DNA of 64,000 nucleotides, taken from contig NZ_JARXYJ010000001.1 in assembly GCF_029894425.1 (NCBI RefSeq), forward strand, positions 4,464,001 through 4,528,000, given 5' to 3'. Positions 18,186 to 26,909 of this stretch are shown here, piece after piece. The notes under the pieces were generated by a model. The model saw only the letters and a list, made by a program, of their open reading frames with translations. It had not been told where the DNA came from and did no database searches. Position 1 is the first letter of the stretch. Every line of letters begins with the position of its first letter. The position numbers were made by a program, and so were the translations under genes. The DNA comes from Streptomyces sp. SAI-127. Its GTDB lineage: Bacteria > Actinomycetota > Actinomycetes > Streptomycetales > Streptomycetaceae.

Positions 18186-19529
18186 ATGGCCACGGACTAC
18201 GGGTACGACAGTGGGCTCGGGTTCCCCGAGACGGTACGGCGGCACCGGGTGCCGGCCGGGCTGCGGGCGCCGTTCGAGGGGCGGACCTGGCGGGAGTTCG
18301 GCTATGTGCTGCTGAGCCTGCCGATCAGCATCGTGATGTTCACGTACGCCGTCACGATGATCTCGCTCGGCGCGGGCCTCCTCGTGACCTTCCTCGGGAT
18401 TCCGGTCTTCGCGGCCGGGCTCGCCGGATGCCGTGGGCTCGGCGCGCTGGAGCGGGCGCGGGCTCGGGGGCTGCTGGGTCTGGAGGTCGGGGATCCGGAG
18501 CCGCTCAGGATGCGGAAGTCCGGGTTCATGGCGTGGGTGGGGGCGGTGCTCAAGAGCGGGACGTCGTGGCGGACTCTGCTGTACTCGGTGCTGCATCTGC
18601 CGTGGGCGACGTTCTCGTTCGTCGTCGCGGTGAACTTCTGGGTGTACGGCTGGGCGCTGCTGACGTATCCGCTGTGGTTCTGGGTCTTCCCGGCGTACGT
18701 CGGTCAGGACGGGCTTCAGCTCTACGGCGACCAGACCCACCACATCTACCTGGACAACCCGTTCGAGATCGGTGTGACCGCGCTGGTGGGACTGTTGTTC
18801 ACGCTGGCCACGCCGTGGATCGTGCGGGCACTGACGACGGTGGACCGGGCGATGGTGCACGGGCTGCTCGGGCCGACCCGGCTGTCGGCGCGGGTGGTGG
18901 AGCTGGAGTCCGACCGGGGGGTCGTGGTGGACACGGCGGCCGCGGATCTGCGTCGGATCGAGCGGGATCTGCACGACGGGGCGCAGGCTCGGCTGGTGGC
19001 GCTGGCCATGGATCTGGGGCTGGCGAAGGAGAAGCTCACGGAGGATCCTGCCGCAGCGGCGCGGATGGTGGACGAGGCGCACGGTGAGGTGAAGACGGCG
19101 CTTCAGGAGCTGCGGGATCTGGCGCGGGGGATTCATCCGGCGGTGCTGACCGACCGGGGGCTGGACGCCGCGCTGTCGGCGGTGGCTTCCCGGTGCACGG
19201 TGCCGGTGCAGGTGGAGGTGGATCTTCCGGCCCGGCCTGCGCCGGCGATCGAGGGGATCGCGTACTTCACGGTGTCGGAGCTGTTGCAGAACATCAGCAA
19301 GCACTCTCGGGCGACGCTCGCCGCGGTGGATGTGTGGCGGGTGGAGAACCGGTTGATGCTGCAGGTCGTGGACAACGGGGTCGGTGGGGCGGATGTGTCC
19401 TCCGGGTCCGGGCTTGCGGGGTTGGCGGAGCGGCTGGACGCGGTGGACGGGATCCTGGTGGTGGATTCGCCGGTCGGGGGGCCCACGCGCGTGACGGCGG
19501 AGTTGCCGTGGCGGAGCGAGCGGGTGTGA
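18186..19529 (+). CDS. NarL-family sensor histidine kinase (second of a tandem pair)
   Basis: The 447-residue paralogue of the preceding kinase shares long near-identical stretches, such as LESDRGVVVDTAAADLRRIERDLHDG, with H263 as phospho-acceptor. It keeps the N, G1 and G2 boxes. It differs mainly in the membrane region, where a ~40-residue insertion (around residues 160-205) sits between the two hydrophobic pairs. It follows after 112 bases, in the same direction. The pair looks like a tandem duplication diverged in the sensing half, implying two inputs into one regulator. Confidence 0.92.
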   Translation: MATDYGYDSGLGFPETVRRHRVPAGLRAPFEGRTWREFGYVLLSLPISIVMFTYAVTMISLGAGLLVTFLGIPVFAAGLAGCRGLGALERARARGLLGLEVGDPEPLRMRKSGFMAWVGAVLKSGTSWRTLLYSVLHLPWATFSFVVAVNFWVYGWALLTYPLWFWVFPAYVGQDGLQLYGDQTHHIYLDNPFEIGVTALVGLLFTLATPWIVRALTTVDRAMVHGLLGPTRLSARVVELESDRGVVVDTAAADLRRIERDLHDGAQARLVALAMDLGLAKEKLTEDPAAAARMVDEAHGEVKTALQELRDLARGIHPAVLTDRGLDAALSAVASRCTVPVQVEVDLPARPAPAIEGIAYFTVSELLQNISKHSRATLAAVDVWRVENRLMLQVVDNGVGGADVSSGSGLAGLAERLDAVDGILVVDSPVGGPTRVTAELPWRSERV

Positions 19530-20208
19530 CGGGTACCGAGTGAGAGGGCGGTGGGGGTCGTTTTCGCCCTCGCCGCCCTCACCCATTCCCATCCCCTTGG
19601 GCTGCCGCCCCTTCGCCCGCGAGGGCGACTGCGCGGGTCAGCCCCGGGCGGACTCCGCCTAGGGGTGCGGCCGCCCTCTTACCCCTTGCCCACAGGGCTG
19701 CACCCTCTGCACTCCGCCGGGACCCCGCCCCGAGCCGCCCGGGGCTTCCCCGCGGCCGCCAGGGCTCCGCCCCGCACCCCCGCGGACTTCCCCACCCCGC
19801 CCCCGCCAGGCCTGCACCCCTGAACCCACCGGAGCCCCGCCCCCAACCCCCGCAAAGGCTCCCTCCCCCGCACGCTCCGGGGTTGCATCCGGGGCTCGGG
19901 CCAACCACCCCCTGCGCCCCGCCCAGGACCGCACCCCTGAACCCACTGCAAGACCGACGCCCTCCGAAGCACCCGGCCGGCACCCGCAAAACCCCGCCCC
20001 CACCCTCCCCAAGCCACCGGCGTCTCCCGCCCCCGGCGGACTCCCCCGTGGCGAAGATGGCCGGATGTCGAGTGTGGCCCCGTGTTATCGGGTCCTTGTT
20101 CGTATTCCTGGGGCCTAATCCCGTTGCCCGCGCCCGCCCGGATCCGAATGCTGGAATGCTGGACTTGTCCGGCGGGTGGGCAGGTAGTGGGCTGGGGGGC
20201 CGAGAGTC
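19530..20208. other. Non-coding cytosine-rich tract between kinase and response regulator
   Basis: From about 19550 to 20050 the + strand is dominated by C runs (CCCCGCCCC, CCCACCCC, ACCCCCG), with few G runs. Open frames on either strand here are low-complexity and match no family, so I see no gene. The minus strand of 19768-19806 has four closely spaced G runs (4-5 G, loops of 1, 8 and 3), a possible G-quadruplex. The last ~150 bases have normal composition and probably hold the regulator's promoter. Confidence 0.6.
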
Positions 20209-20880
20209 GTGGAGGACAGGGTGCGGGTGGTCATCGCCGAGGATTCAGTGCTGCTGAGGGAGGGCCTGACCCGGTTGCTGACCGACCGCGGGCACGACGT
20301 CGTGGCCGGTGTGGGCGACGGGGAGGCACTGATCAAGACCATCGGTGAGCTGGACGCCCAGGGCGAGCTGCCCGACGTCGTCGTCGCCGATGTGCGGATG
20401 CCTCCGACGCACACGGACGAGGGCGTGCGAGCCGCCGTACAACTGCGCAAGGCACATCCCGGACTCGGGGTACTCGTACTGTCGCAGTACGTGGAGGAGC
20501 GGTACGCCACCGAGTTGCTGGCCGGGTCCAGTCGCGGGGTGGGGTACCTGCTCAAGGACCGGGTCGCGGAGGTGCGTGAGTTCGTGGACGCGGTGGTGCG
20601 GGTGGCCGAGGGAGGGACCGCCCTCGACCCCGAGGTGGTCGCTCAGCTGCTGGGACGCAGCCGTAAGCAGGACGTGCTCGCCAATCTCACGCCCCGGGAG
20701 CGGGAGGTCCTAGGACTCATGGCCGAGGGGCGCACCAATTCGGCGATCGCGCGGCAGCTCGTCGTGAGCGACGGGGCCGTGGAGAAGCATGTCAGCAACA
20801 TCTTCCTGAAGCTCGGGCTGTCACCGAGCGACGGGGACCACCGGCGGGTGCTGGCGGTGCTGACCTACCTGAACTCCTGA
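20209..20880 (+). CDS. NarL/LuxR-family response regulator
   Basis: The 223-residue protein has a receiver domain, with the acidic pair in VVIAEDSVLLREGL, phospho-acceptor D61 in VVVADVRMPP, the switch region VLVLSQYVEERY and lysine in LLKDRV. A C-terminal LuxR-type helix-turn-helix follows (LTPREREVLGLMAEGRTNSAIA and VEKHVSNIFLKLGL). Start is a GTG at 20209; a GTG four codons later is also possible. It is the natural partner of the two upstream kinases, although a 679-base non-coding tract separates them. A perfect palindrome begins three bases after its stop. Confidence 0.93.
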   Translation: MEDRVRVVIAEDSVLLREGLTRLLTDRGHDVVAGVGDGEALIKTIGELDAQGELPDVVVADVRMPPTHTDEGVRAAVQLRKAHPGLGVLVLSQYVEERYATELLAGSSRGVGYLLKDRVAEVREFVDAVVRVAEGGTALDPEVVAQLLGRSRKQDVLANLTPREREVLGLMAEGRTNSAIARQLVVSDGAVEKHVSNIFLKLGLSPSDGDHRRVLAVLTYLNS

Positions 20881-20882
20881 CT

Positions 20883-20901
20883 ATCTGACACCGTGTCAGA
20901 T
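20883..20901. promoter_or_regulatory. Perfect 9-bp inverted repeat, candidate operator upstream of korA
   Basis: ATCTGACAC-C-GTGTCAGAT is a perfect dyad with a single-base centre. It lies just after the response regulator stop and 254 bases before korA. The short centre and lack of a loop make a protein-binding site more likely than a terminator; the binding protein is unknown. Confidence 0.5.
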
Positions 20902-21155
20902 ATCACCGTGGCGGCCAGTCAGGGAGACGGAGGGGCCGCCCGGGACCGAGAACCAAAGAACCATGAGGGAGCGTCTTCAAGGAAAGCGCCGGGGGGCGAG
21001 TAAATCATGACAAGTCAGGGCGTCGTACCGTCTCAAAAGCACGTCCATCATGCGAATGGCCGAGGGAAGGCGACCCCTGCGGTCGTAGGGTTGATCCTGG
21101 GAAGGCCTGCGGGAAGGCCGCTCCCGAACAGCCGCCTCGAGGGAGGTCCAGTTCA

Positions 21156-23084
21156 GTGACCAGTCAGGTCAGCAGCCCAGCGGAGCAGGCCGACGAAGCC
21201 GTCGTAGGAGAGCAGCGCAAAGAGGCCGGCGCGAAGGACGTCCGCCGCCTCGACCGGGTGATCATTCGTTTCGCGGGAGACTCCGGCGACGGGATGCAGC
21301 TCACCGGGGATCGTTTCACCTCGGAAACCGCGTCCTTCGGCAACGACCTGTCCACCCTTCCCAACTTCCCCGCCGAGATCCGGGCCCCTGCCGGAACCCT
21401 GCCGGGTGTCTCCTCCTTCCAGCTGCACTTCGCCGACCACGACATCCTCACGCCGGGTGACGCGCCCAACGTGCTGGTGGCCATGAACCCCGCCGCCCTC
21501 AAAGCCAACATCGCCGACCTGCCGCGCGGTGCGGAGATCATCGTCAACACGGACGAGTTCACCAAACGGGCGATGCAGAAAGTGGGGTACGCGGCCTCGC
21601 CGCTCGTTGATGGATCGCTCGACGGTTACAGCCTTCATCCGGTCCCTCTGACCACGCTGACCGTCGAGGCCCTCAAGGATTTCGACCTCAGTCGCAAAGA
21701 GGCCGAGCGCAGCAAGAACATGTTCGCGCTCGGCCTCTTGTCGTGGATGTACCACCGGCCCACCGAGGGCACGGAGAAGTTCCTGCGGACGAAGTTCGCG
21801 AGGAAGCCGGAGATCGCCGAGGCGAACCTGGCCGCCTTCCGGGCGGGCTGGAACTTCGGCGAGACCACCGAGGACTTCGCCGTCTCCTACGAGATCGCCC
21901 CGGCGACGAAGGCCTTCCCGGTCGGCACCTACCGCAACATCTCCGGGAACCTCGCGCTGTCCTACGGACTGGTCGCCGCGTCTCGCCAGGCGGACCTGCC
22001 GTTGTTCCTGGGCTCGTACCCGATCACGCCGGCCTCGGACATCCTGCACGAACTGAGCAAGCACAAGAACTTCGGAGTACGGACCTTCCAGGCCGAGGAC
22101 GAGATCGCGGGCATCGGCGCGGCGCTGGGCGCGGCCTTCGGCGGCTCACTGGCGGTGACGACGACCTCGGGCCCTGGCGTGGCCCTGAAGTCGGAGACCA
22201 TCGGTCTCGCGGTCTCCCTGGAGCTGCCGCTCCTCGTGATCGACATCCAGAGAGGCGGCCCGTCCACCGGGCTGCCGACCAAGACCGAGCAGGCGGACCT
22301 GCTGCAGGCGATGTTCGGGCGCAACGGCGAGGCGCCGGTGCCGATCGTCGCCCCCTGCACCCCGGCCGACTGCTTCGACGCGGCGCTGGAGGCGGCCCGG
22401 ATCGCGCTGACCTACCGCACGCCGGTGATGCTGCTCTCGGACGGCTACCTGGCCAACGGCTCCGAGCCCTGGCGCATCCCCGAGCTGGACGAACTCCCTG
22501 ACCTGAGCGTGCAGTTCGCGCAGGGCCCGAACCACACCCTGGACGACGGCACCGAGGTCTTCTGGCCCTACAAGCGCGATCCGCAGACCCTCGCCCGCCC
22601 CTGGGCGGTGCCCGGCACACCCGGTCTCGAACACCGCATCGGCGGGATCGAGAAGGAGGACGGGTCGGGCAACATCTCCTACGCCCCGGCCAACCACGAC
22701 TTCATGGTCCGCACCCGCCAGGCCAAGATCGACGGGATCAACGTACCGGATCTGGAAGTGGACGATCCGCACGAGGCGCACACGCTGGTGCTGGGCTGGG
22801 GATCGACGTACGGACCGATCACCGCCGCCGTCCGCCGGCTGCGCACGGCCGGTGAGTCGATCGCTCAGGCCCATCTGCGCCACCTCAACCCCTTCCCGCG
22901 CAACCTGGGCGCGGTGCTCAGCCGTTACGACAAGGTCGTCATCCCGGAGATGAACCTCGGACAGCTCGCCACGCTCATCCGGGCGAAGTACCTGGTCGAC
23001 GCGCACAGCTACAACCAGGTCAACGGCATGCCGTTCAAGGCCGAACAGCTCGCCACGGCTCTCAAGGAGGCCATCGATGGCTGA
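21156..23084 (+). CDS. korA: 2-oxoacid:ferredoxin oxidoreductase, alpha subunit (gamma-alpha fusion)
   Basis: The 642-residue protein combines an N-terminal gamma domain (residues ~30-210: IIRFAGDSGDGMQLTGD..., NFPAEIRAPAGT, VLVAMNPAAL) with the alpha domain containing GSYPITPASDILHEL, FQAEDEIAGIGAALGAAFGG and TTTSGPGVALKSE. This is the layout of 2-oxoglutarate:ferredoxin oxidoreductases of aerobic actinobacteria. They oxidatively decarboxylate 2-oxoglutarate (or a related 2-oxoacid) to an acyl-CoA and reduce ferredoxin. Start is a GTG preceded by GGGAGG. It overlaps korB by eight bases. No ferredoxin gene is adjacent. Confidence 0.93.
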   Translation: MTSQVSSPAEQADEAVVGEQRKEAGAKDVRRLDRVIIRFAGDSGDGMQLTGDRFTSETASFGNDLSTLPNFPAEIRAPAGTLPGVSSFQLHFADHDILTPGDAPNVLVAMNPAALKANIADLPRGAEIIVNTDEFTKRAMQKVGYAASPLVDGSLDGYSLHPVPLTTLTVEALKDFDLSRKEAERSKNMFALGLLSWMYHRPTEGTEKFLRTKFARKPEIAEANLAAFRAGWNFGETTEDFAVSYEIAPATKAFPVGTYRNISGNLALSYGLVAASRQADLPLFLGSYPITPASDILHELSKHKNFGVRTFQAEDEIAGIGAALGAAFGGSLAVTTTSGPGVALKSETIGLAVSLELPLLVIDIQRGGPSTGLPTKTEQADLLQAMFGRNGEAPVPIVAPCTPADCFDAALEAARIALTYRTPVMLLSDGYLANGSEPWRIPELDELPDLSVQFAQGPNHTLDDGTEVFWPYKRDPQTLARPWAVPGTPGLEHRIGGIEKEDGSGNISYAPANHDFMVRTRQAKIDGINVPDLEVDDPHEAHTLVLGWGSTYGPITAAVRRLRTAGESIAQAHLRHLNPFPRNLGAVLSRYDKVVIPEMNLGQLATLIRAKYLVDAHSYNQVNGMPFKAEQLATALKEAIDG

Positions 23085-24156
23085 GACGTCCACGGAAGGC
23101 ACGGGCACGATCGAGGCACTCACGCTCGTCCCCAAGGCCGAGGCCCGCCAGAGCATGAAGGACTTCAAGAGCGACCAGGAAGTCCGCTGGTGCCCCGGCT
23201 GCGGTGACTACGCGATCCTCGCCGCCGTCCAGGGCTTCATGCCGGAGCTCGGGCTGGCCAAGGAGAACATCGTCTTCGTCTCCGGCATCGGCTGCTCGTC
23301 GCGGTTCCCGTACTACATGAACACCTACGGCATGCACTCGATCCACGGACGGGCGCCGGCGATCGCGACGGGCCTGGCGTCGTCTCGCCGCGACCTGTCG
23401 GTGTGGGTGGTCACGGGTGACGGAGACGCGCTGTCCATCGGCGGCAACCACCTCATCCACGCCCTGCGCCGGAACGTGAACCTGAAGATCCTGCTCTTCA
23501 ACAACCGGATCTACGGCCTGACGAAGGGCCAGTACTCCCCCACCTCCGAGGTCGGCAAGATCACGAAGTCGACACCGATGGGCTCGCTGGACGCCCCCTT
23601 CAACCCGGTGTCCCTCGCCATCGGGGCCGAGGCGTCCTTCGTGGCGCGGACGGTGGACTCGGACCGCAAGCACCTGACGCAGGTGCTGCGGGAGGCGGCC
23701 GCCCATCCGGGGACCGCGCTGATCGAGATCTACCAGAACTGCAACATCTTCAACGACGGCGCCTTCGAGGCCCTCAAGGACAAGCAGCAGGCCGAGGAGG
23801 CGGTGATCCGCCTGGAACACGGGAAGCCGATCCGCTTCGGGACGGACCTGTCGAAGGGGGTCGTCCGGGACCCGGCGACGGGCGATCTGAAGGTGGTGCC
23901 GGTGACGCCGTCGAACGAGGCGCAGATCCTCGTCCACGACGCGCATGCATCGTCCCCCACGACGGCTTTCGCCCTGTCCCGCCTGGCCGACCCGGACACC
24001 CTCCACCACACCCCGATCGGGGTCCTCCGGTCGGTGGACCGGCCGGTGTACGACACCCAGATGGCGGACCAGCTGGACACCGCGATCGAGCAGAACGGCA
24101 AGGGGGATCTGGGGGCGCTGTTGGCCGGCGGGGACACCTGGACGGTCGTGGGCTGA
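23077..24156 (+). CDS. korB: 2-oxoacid:ferredoxin oxidoreductase, beta subunit (TPP-binding)
   Basis: The 359-residue beta subunit carries the RWCPGCGDY motif at the N-terminus, the GIGCSSRFPYYMNTYG region and the thiamine diphosphate/Mg motif VTGDGDALSIGGNHLIHALRRN...FNNRIYGLTKGQYSPTS. It completes the KorAB enzyme. Its ATG overlaps the korA stop, indicating coupling. Length is normal for the family. The C-terminal ~90 residues vary, as usual. Confidence 0.94.
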   Translation: MAETSTEGTGTIEALTLVPKAEARQSMKDFKSDQEVRWCPGCGDYAILAAVQGFMPELGLAKENIVFVSGIGCSSRFPYYMNTYGMHSIHGRAPAIATGLASSRRDLSVWVVTGDGDALSIGGNHLIHALRRNVNLKILLFNNRIYGLTKGQYSPTSEVGKITKSTPMGSLDAPFNPVSLAIGAEASFVARTVDSDRKHLTQVLREAAAHPGTALIEIYQNCNIFNDGAFEALKDKQQAEEAVIRLEHGKPIRFGTDLSKGVVRDPATGDLKVVPVTPSNEAQILVHDAHASSPTTAFALSRLADPDTLHHTPIGVLRSVDRPVYDTQMADQLDTAIEQNGKGDLGALLAGGDTWTVVG

Positions 24157-24180
24157 CGGTCAGTCCCGGCGTGCGGAGGT

Positions 24181-24214
24181 CCGGGTGCCGTACGGCTGCC
24201 CGGCCCTCCGGGCC
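24181..24214. terminator. Hairpins between korB and the convergent DUF6082-like gene
   Basis: Two adjoining dyads, CCGGG-T-GCCG-TA-CGGC-TG-CCCGG (24181-24203) and GGCCC-TCC-GGGCC (24202-24214), lie 25 bases after the korB stop and before the stop of the opposing gene. Likely terminator. Confidence 0.6.
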
Positions 24215-24229
24215 ACACGTCGGTCGGCG

Positions 24230-24724
24230 TCATGCCCCATCAGCCTCCGGGCCCACCACCCACCACTCCTCAATGTCCTCGAGTCGCTCATCCATGATGG
24301 CGTCGACCGCCCTGCCGACCCGGGCCTCGAAGGAATCCGAGGGGAGGTTCCCGCGTGCCGCAGCCGACCGCTCCCAGTACTCCGCGAAGGCGTCGTTGCC
24401 GTGTAACACCTTCAGATATCCGAGGAGTTCACTTCGATCGATGTGTCCGACCCGGTGAGCCATCAGGATGAGCGAGTACTGTGCATTGGCGTTGAGCATC
24501 TGCCGGCGCTTCTCGTCGGACAAGCCGGTGATGCTGCTCAAAGCGAGCGTTGGGTCGTCGATCGCCCGGTCCAGACGCTCCACGAAGACACTTTGCAGCT
24601 TGATCAGGTTTGCCCGATGCAGTTCGGTGGCGATCCGGTCGTAGCCGTCTGCCATCCGGCCGAGCTGCTGGGCAACCTGCCGAAGCAGCTCTGCCAGCCA
24701 CTCACCCTGGTTCGGTACCGTCAT
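24230..24724 (-). CDS. DUF6082-like protein
   Basis: The 164-residue soluble protein resembles actinobacterial DUF6082 proteins, a family of unknown function: LHRANLIKLQSVFVERLDRAIDD, then GLSDEKRRQMLNANAQYSLILMAHRVG, then HIDRSELLGYLKVLHGNDAFAEYW and a C-terminal WWVVGPEADGA. No catalytic motif is visible; it looks all-helical. The ATG at 24724 is preceded by GGTGGAG. It is the only intact DUF6082-like copy in the array at 24.2-26.7 kb, next to a small acidic gene. Confidence 0.65.
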   Translation of the reverse strand: MTVPNQGEWLAELLRQVAQQLGRMADGYDRIATELHRANLIKLQSVFVERLDRAIDDPTLALSSITGLSDEKRRQMLNANAQYSLILMAHRVGHIDRSELLGYLKVLHGNDAFAEYWERSAAARGNLPSDSFEARVGRAVDAIMDERLEDIEEWWVVGPEADGA

Positions 24725-24854
24725 GCTCCACCCCCGGGGGTCCGCCGAACGTCGACACGTAGGTTTCCAGCGTGCAAGCCACACCGCGCTCGGAAAAGGA
24801 GGAGTTCAGGCACATTGACGTGAGAGGCTCGCGCGATGCGCGCTTCCGTCGCTA

Positions 24855-25112
24855 TCACCCGTCGGGGATGTCCCGTTTGGCGCGGAGGAGTGTGTCGCGG
24901 GTAATGACGACGATGCGTTCGTAGTCCGCGCGGGCGGTGTCGACCGGGAGCTGCGCCTCGAGCTCGGCGGTGCGGTCAGTTCCGATGACCGCGAAGCTGC
25001 CGTCACTCAACTCGAAGAGGTCAGGACACGTCTCGCCCGTCCCGCACCCGCGTTGGTGGGGCGAGTCCCCGAGACGGCGGGCTATGTGAGGGGGCATGAG
25101 CTCCTTGAACAC
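24855..25112 (-). CDS. Small acidic protein, paralogue A (unknown function)
   Basis: This 85-residue protein reads ...IARRLGDSPHQRGCGTGETCPDLFELSDGSFAVIGTDRT..., ending ARADYERIVVITRDTLLRAKRDIPDG. The start is a GTG with AGGGAG five bases upstream. It is clearly homologous to the gene at 25564-25806. I do not recognise a named domain; the GETCPDLFELSDGSFAVIGT core resembles short proteins found beside regulatory or DUF397-type genes in streptomycetes. It precedes the intact DUF6082-like gene by 130 bases. Confidence 0.6.
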   Translation of the reverse strand: MFKELMPPHIARRLGDSPHQRGCGTGETCPDLFELSDGSFAVIGTDRTAELEAQLPVDTARADYERIVVITRDTLLRAKRDIPDG

Positions 25113-25147
25113 GAATTCTCCCTAGTTGCGAAGCGTGGGCACAGAAG

Positions 25148-25342
25148 CTAGCAGGAATCGCTCTTCCGTCTCGATGAAACCCCTAAATGGTGGCGTTGAT
25201 GTCCCTGCCGAGCTGCGCCCGACCGTTGCCAGTACTTCTTGAAAACAGCATCGGCACGCAATACGTTCAAATGCTGAACCAGTTCACTCCGGTCGATCAT
25301 ATCGACGCCGCGGGCGATAAAGATGAGCTAGTACCGCGGATT
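25148..25342 (-). pseudogene. Remnant of a DUF6082-like gene
   Basis: Read leftward, this stretch gives NPRY-stop-LIFIARGVDMIDRSELVQHLNVLRADAVFKKYWQRSGAARQ. It aligns with NAQYSLILMAHRVGHIDRSELLGYLKVLHGNDAFAEYWERSAAAR of the intact gene at 24230-24724. An in-frame TAG replaces a serine, the N-terminal half is missing or unrecognisable, and the C-terminal WWVVGP part is absent. Local A/T content is raised, as expected for decaying DNA. Confidence 0.75.
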
Positions 25343-25563
25343 AGAATTCGGGAAAAGCCGGAGCCTCTGTTCGGGTAGATCTGACCAGACCTCAGCCCCT
25401 ACGTGATGATCGGCGACCGCCACAGGCCTCTGAGCAGGCCAGACGGTCCATTCTTCCTACACCTTTGCAGGGCATCACGATGCGGAAAAGGGATGCTTGG
25501 ATGGATGGGGCAACCAGCACGCATGCCCCACCCTTTTCACATGCATGTCGACGGGGGATGATG

Positions 25564-25806
25564 TCAAGCGTCGGGAATATCTCGTTTGGCACGGACAAGT
25601 GTCTGGCGATCGATGACGACGATTCGCTCATAGTCGGCGCGCGCTGCATCCGGGGGAAGGAGGGGGTCGAGATCCACGGTGGCCTCAGTACCGATAACGG
25701 CGAAACGGCCGTCACTGAGTTCGAAGATGTCCGGACAGGTCTCCATCGATCCACTGCCCCGCACCTTGGGTGGATCTCCGAGACGACGAGCGATGTTCAA
25801 CGACAC
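25564..25806 (-). CDS. Small acidic protein, paralogue B (unknown function)
   Basis: This 80-residue protein parallels paralogue A along its whole length: IARRLGDPPKVRGSGSMETCPDIFELSDGRFAVIGTEAT and ARADYERIVVIDRQTLVRAKRDIPDA. A GTG at 25806 with GAGGGAG seven bases upstream is the favoured start; an in-frame extension to 25836 adds ten unconserved residues. It lies between the two damaged DUF6082-like copies. Confidence 0.6.
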   Translation of the reverse strand: MSLNIARRLGDPPKVRGSGSMETCPDIFELSDGRFAVIGTEATVDLDPLLPPDAARADYERIVVIDRQTLVRAKRDIPDA

Positions 25807-26106
25807 GCGGGGACTCCCTCTTTCACCCCTCCTCACCCTGGGCCGCTACGGACGTTGACGCAGCGGCACATCCTGGTCCGCTGAGCAACAAAGCAGGCAG
25901 CACACAGCGGAGAAGGACCACTGAATCTGACGAAGCGTCGGCACGCGCAGGAGGGCCTTCCGCGTCGGCGGTGGCTCACGCCCCTAGACGTTCGACCCGT
26001 GACACCCTGCCACACGTCGACGAAATTTCGTAACTACCTGTAACCATGTCGGCATGTCAACCCTCGATGGCCAAGTCGGCAGGTCGACAGTTTCCCGACG
26101 CGCCGT
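25807..26106. other. Intergenic stretch with no recognised gene
   Basis: About 300 bases between paralogue B and the frameshifted DUF6082-like gene. The leftward promoter of paralogue B should be here. I see no protein with family resemblance, no clear dyad and no RNA gene. Confidence 0.5.
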
Positions 26107-26680
26107 TCAGGGCCCCAGCCCTGACCCCTGCGGCCCTGGCCCCACCACCCACCACCGCTCAGGATCGTCGCCCAGTTCTTCGATCATCACGTCCACCACC
26201 GCTCCGACCCTCGCCTCCGTCGAGTCCGTAGGCAGCGACCTGCGATGCTCATCTGTGCGGTCCCAGTACTCTGCGAACAGTTCGTTGCGGCAGAGCACTC
26301 GCAGATGCCCGACGAGTTCGTCCCAGTTGTACACACCGACCCGGTGAGCCATGAGCAGATTCCCGTACTGCCGATTGGCGAAGATCATCTGACGGCGCTT
26401 CACCTCGGAGAGACCGGTCAGCGTGCTCGCCGCGTCGGCCAGAGCGGGATCGTCGATCGCCCGGCTCCATCTGATCCAGCGTCAGCCGATACTGCTGGAT
26501 CAGATTCGCCCGATGGATCTCCTCCGTCATCAGCGTGAGTTGGCCGAGTAACTCCAGCAAGATGTCCTCCTGACGTCGGCGGCGTGAGCCCCGAGTGAAG
26601 AAGGCTCGCATCAGGCCGCGCCCCGAGGCGACAGCAGAACCGATCCTGCTGTGATGGACGGCCGGAGTCTGTGTGGCCAT
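26107..26680 (-). pseudogene. Frameshifted DUF6082-like gene
   Basis: From an ATG at 26680 the frame reads MATQTPAVHH...EEIHRANLIQQYRLTLDQMEP and then loses homology. Near 26461-26465 the homology jumps to another frame, which continues AIDDPALADAASTLTGLSEVKRRQM and runs to ...ERWWVVGPGPQGSG. Both halves align with the intact gene at 24230-24724, so a one-base insertion (or two-base loss) has split the gene. It could be a true pseudogene or a sequencing error; the decayed neighbour favours the former. Confidence 0.8.
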
Positions 26681-26909
26681 GTCAAGGCATCCCCCTGGAT
26701 CCGGTGACCGTGCGCCGAGAAGTGGCGTGGCGGGTCGGTACACGGTGGGCGTGGGCACTCCGCATCCAGCGTGCCCGCCGACTCAAGTCGGCGCGGGAGG
26801 CGGAGAGGGGGCGCATGGGTGGACGGGCCTCGCATGTCGACCGACGCCCTGATACATGTGTGCCCCCTGGCGCCGTGTACATGCCTTCAGCCGGTCCGAG
26901 TCCGGCGTA

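Noticed and set aside
19579..20017. Three minus-strand frames of 112-136 residues in the C-rich tract
   Set aside because: They are Gly/Arg/Ala/Trp-rich low-complexity products of base composition, mutually overlapping, and match no family.
25187..25378. Small + strand frame of 63 residues
   Set aside because: It is the antisense of the DUF6082-like remnant, which aligns clearly with its intact paralogue.
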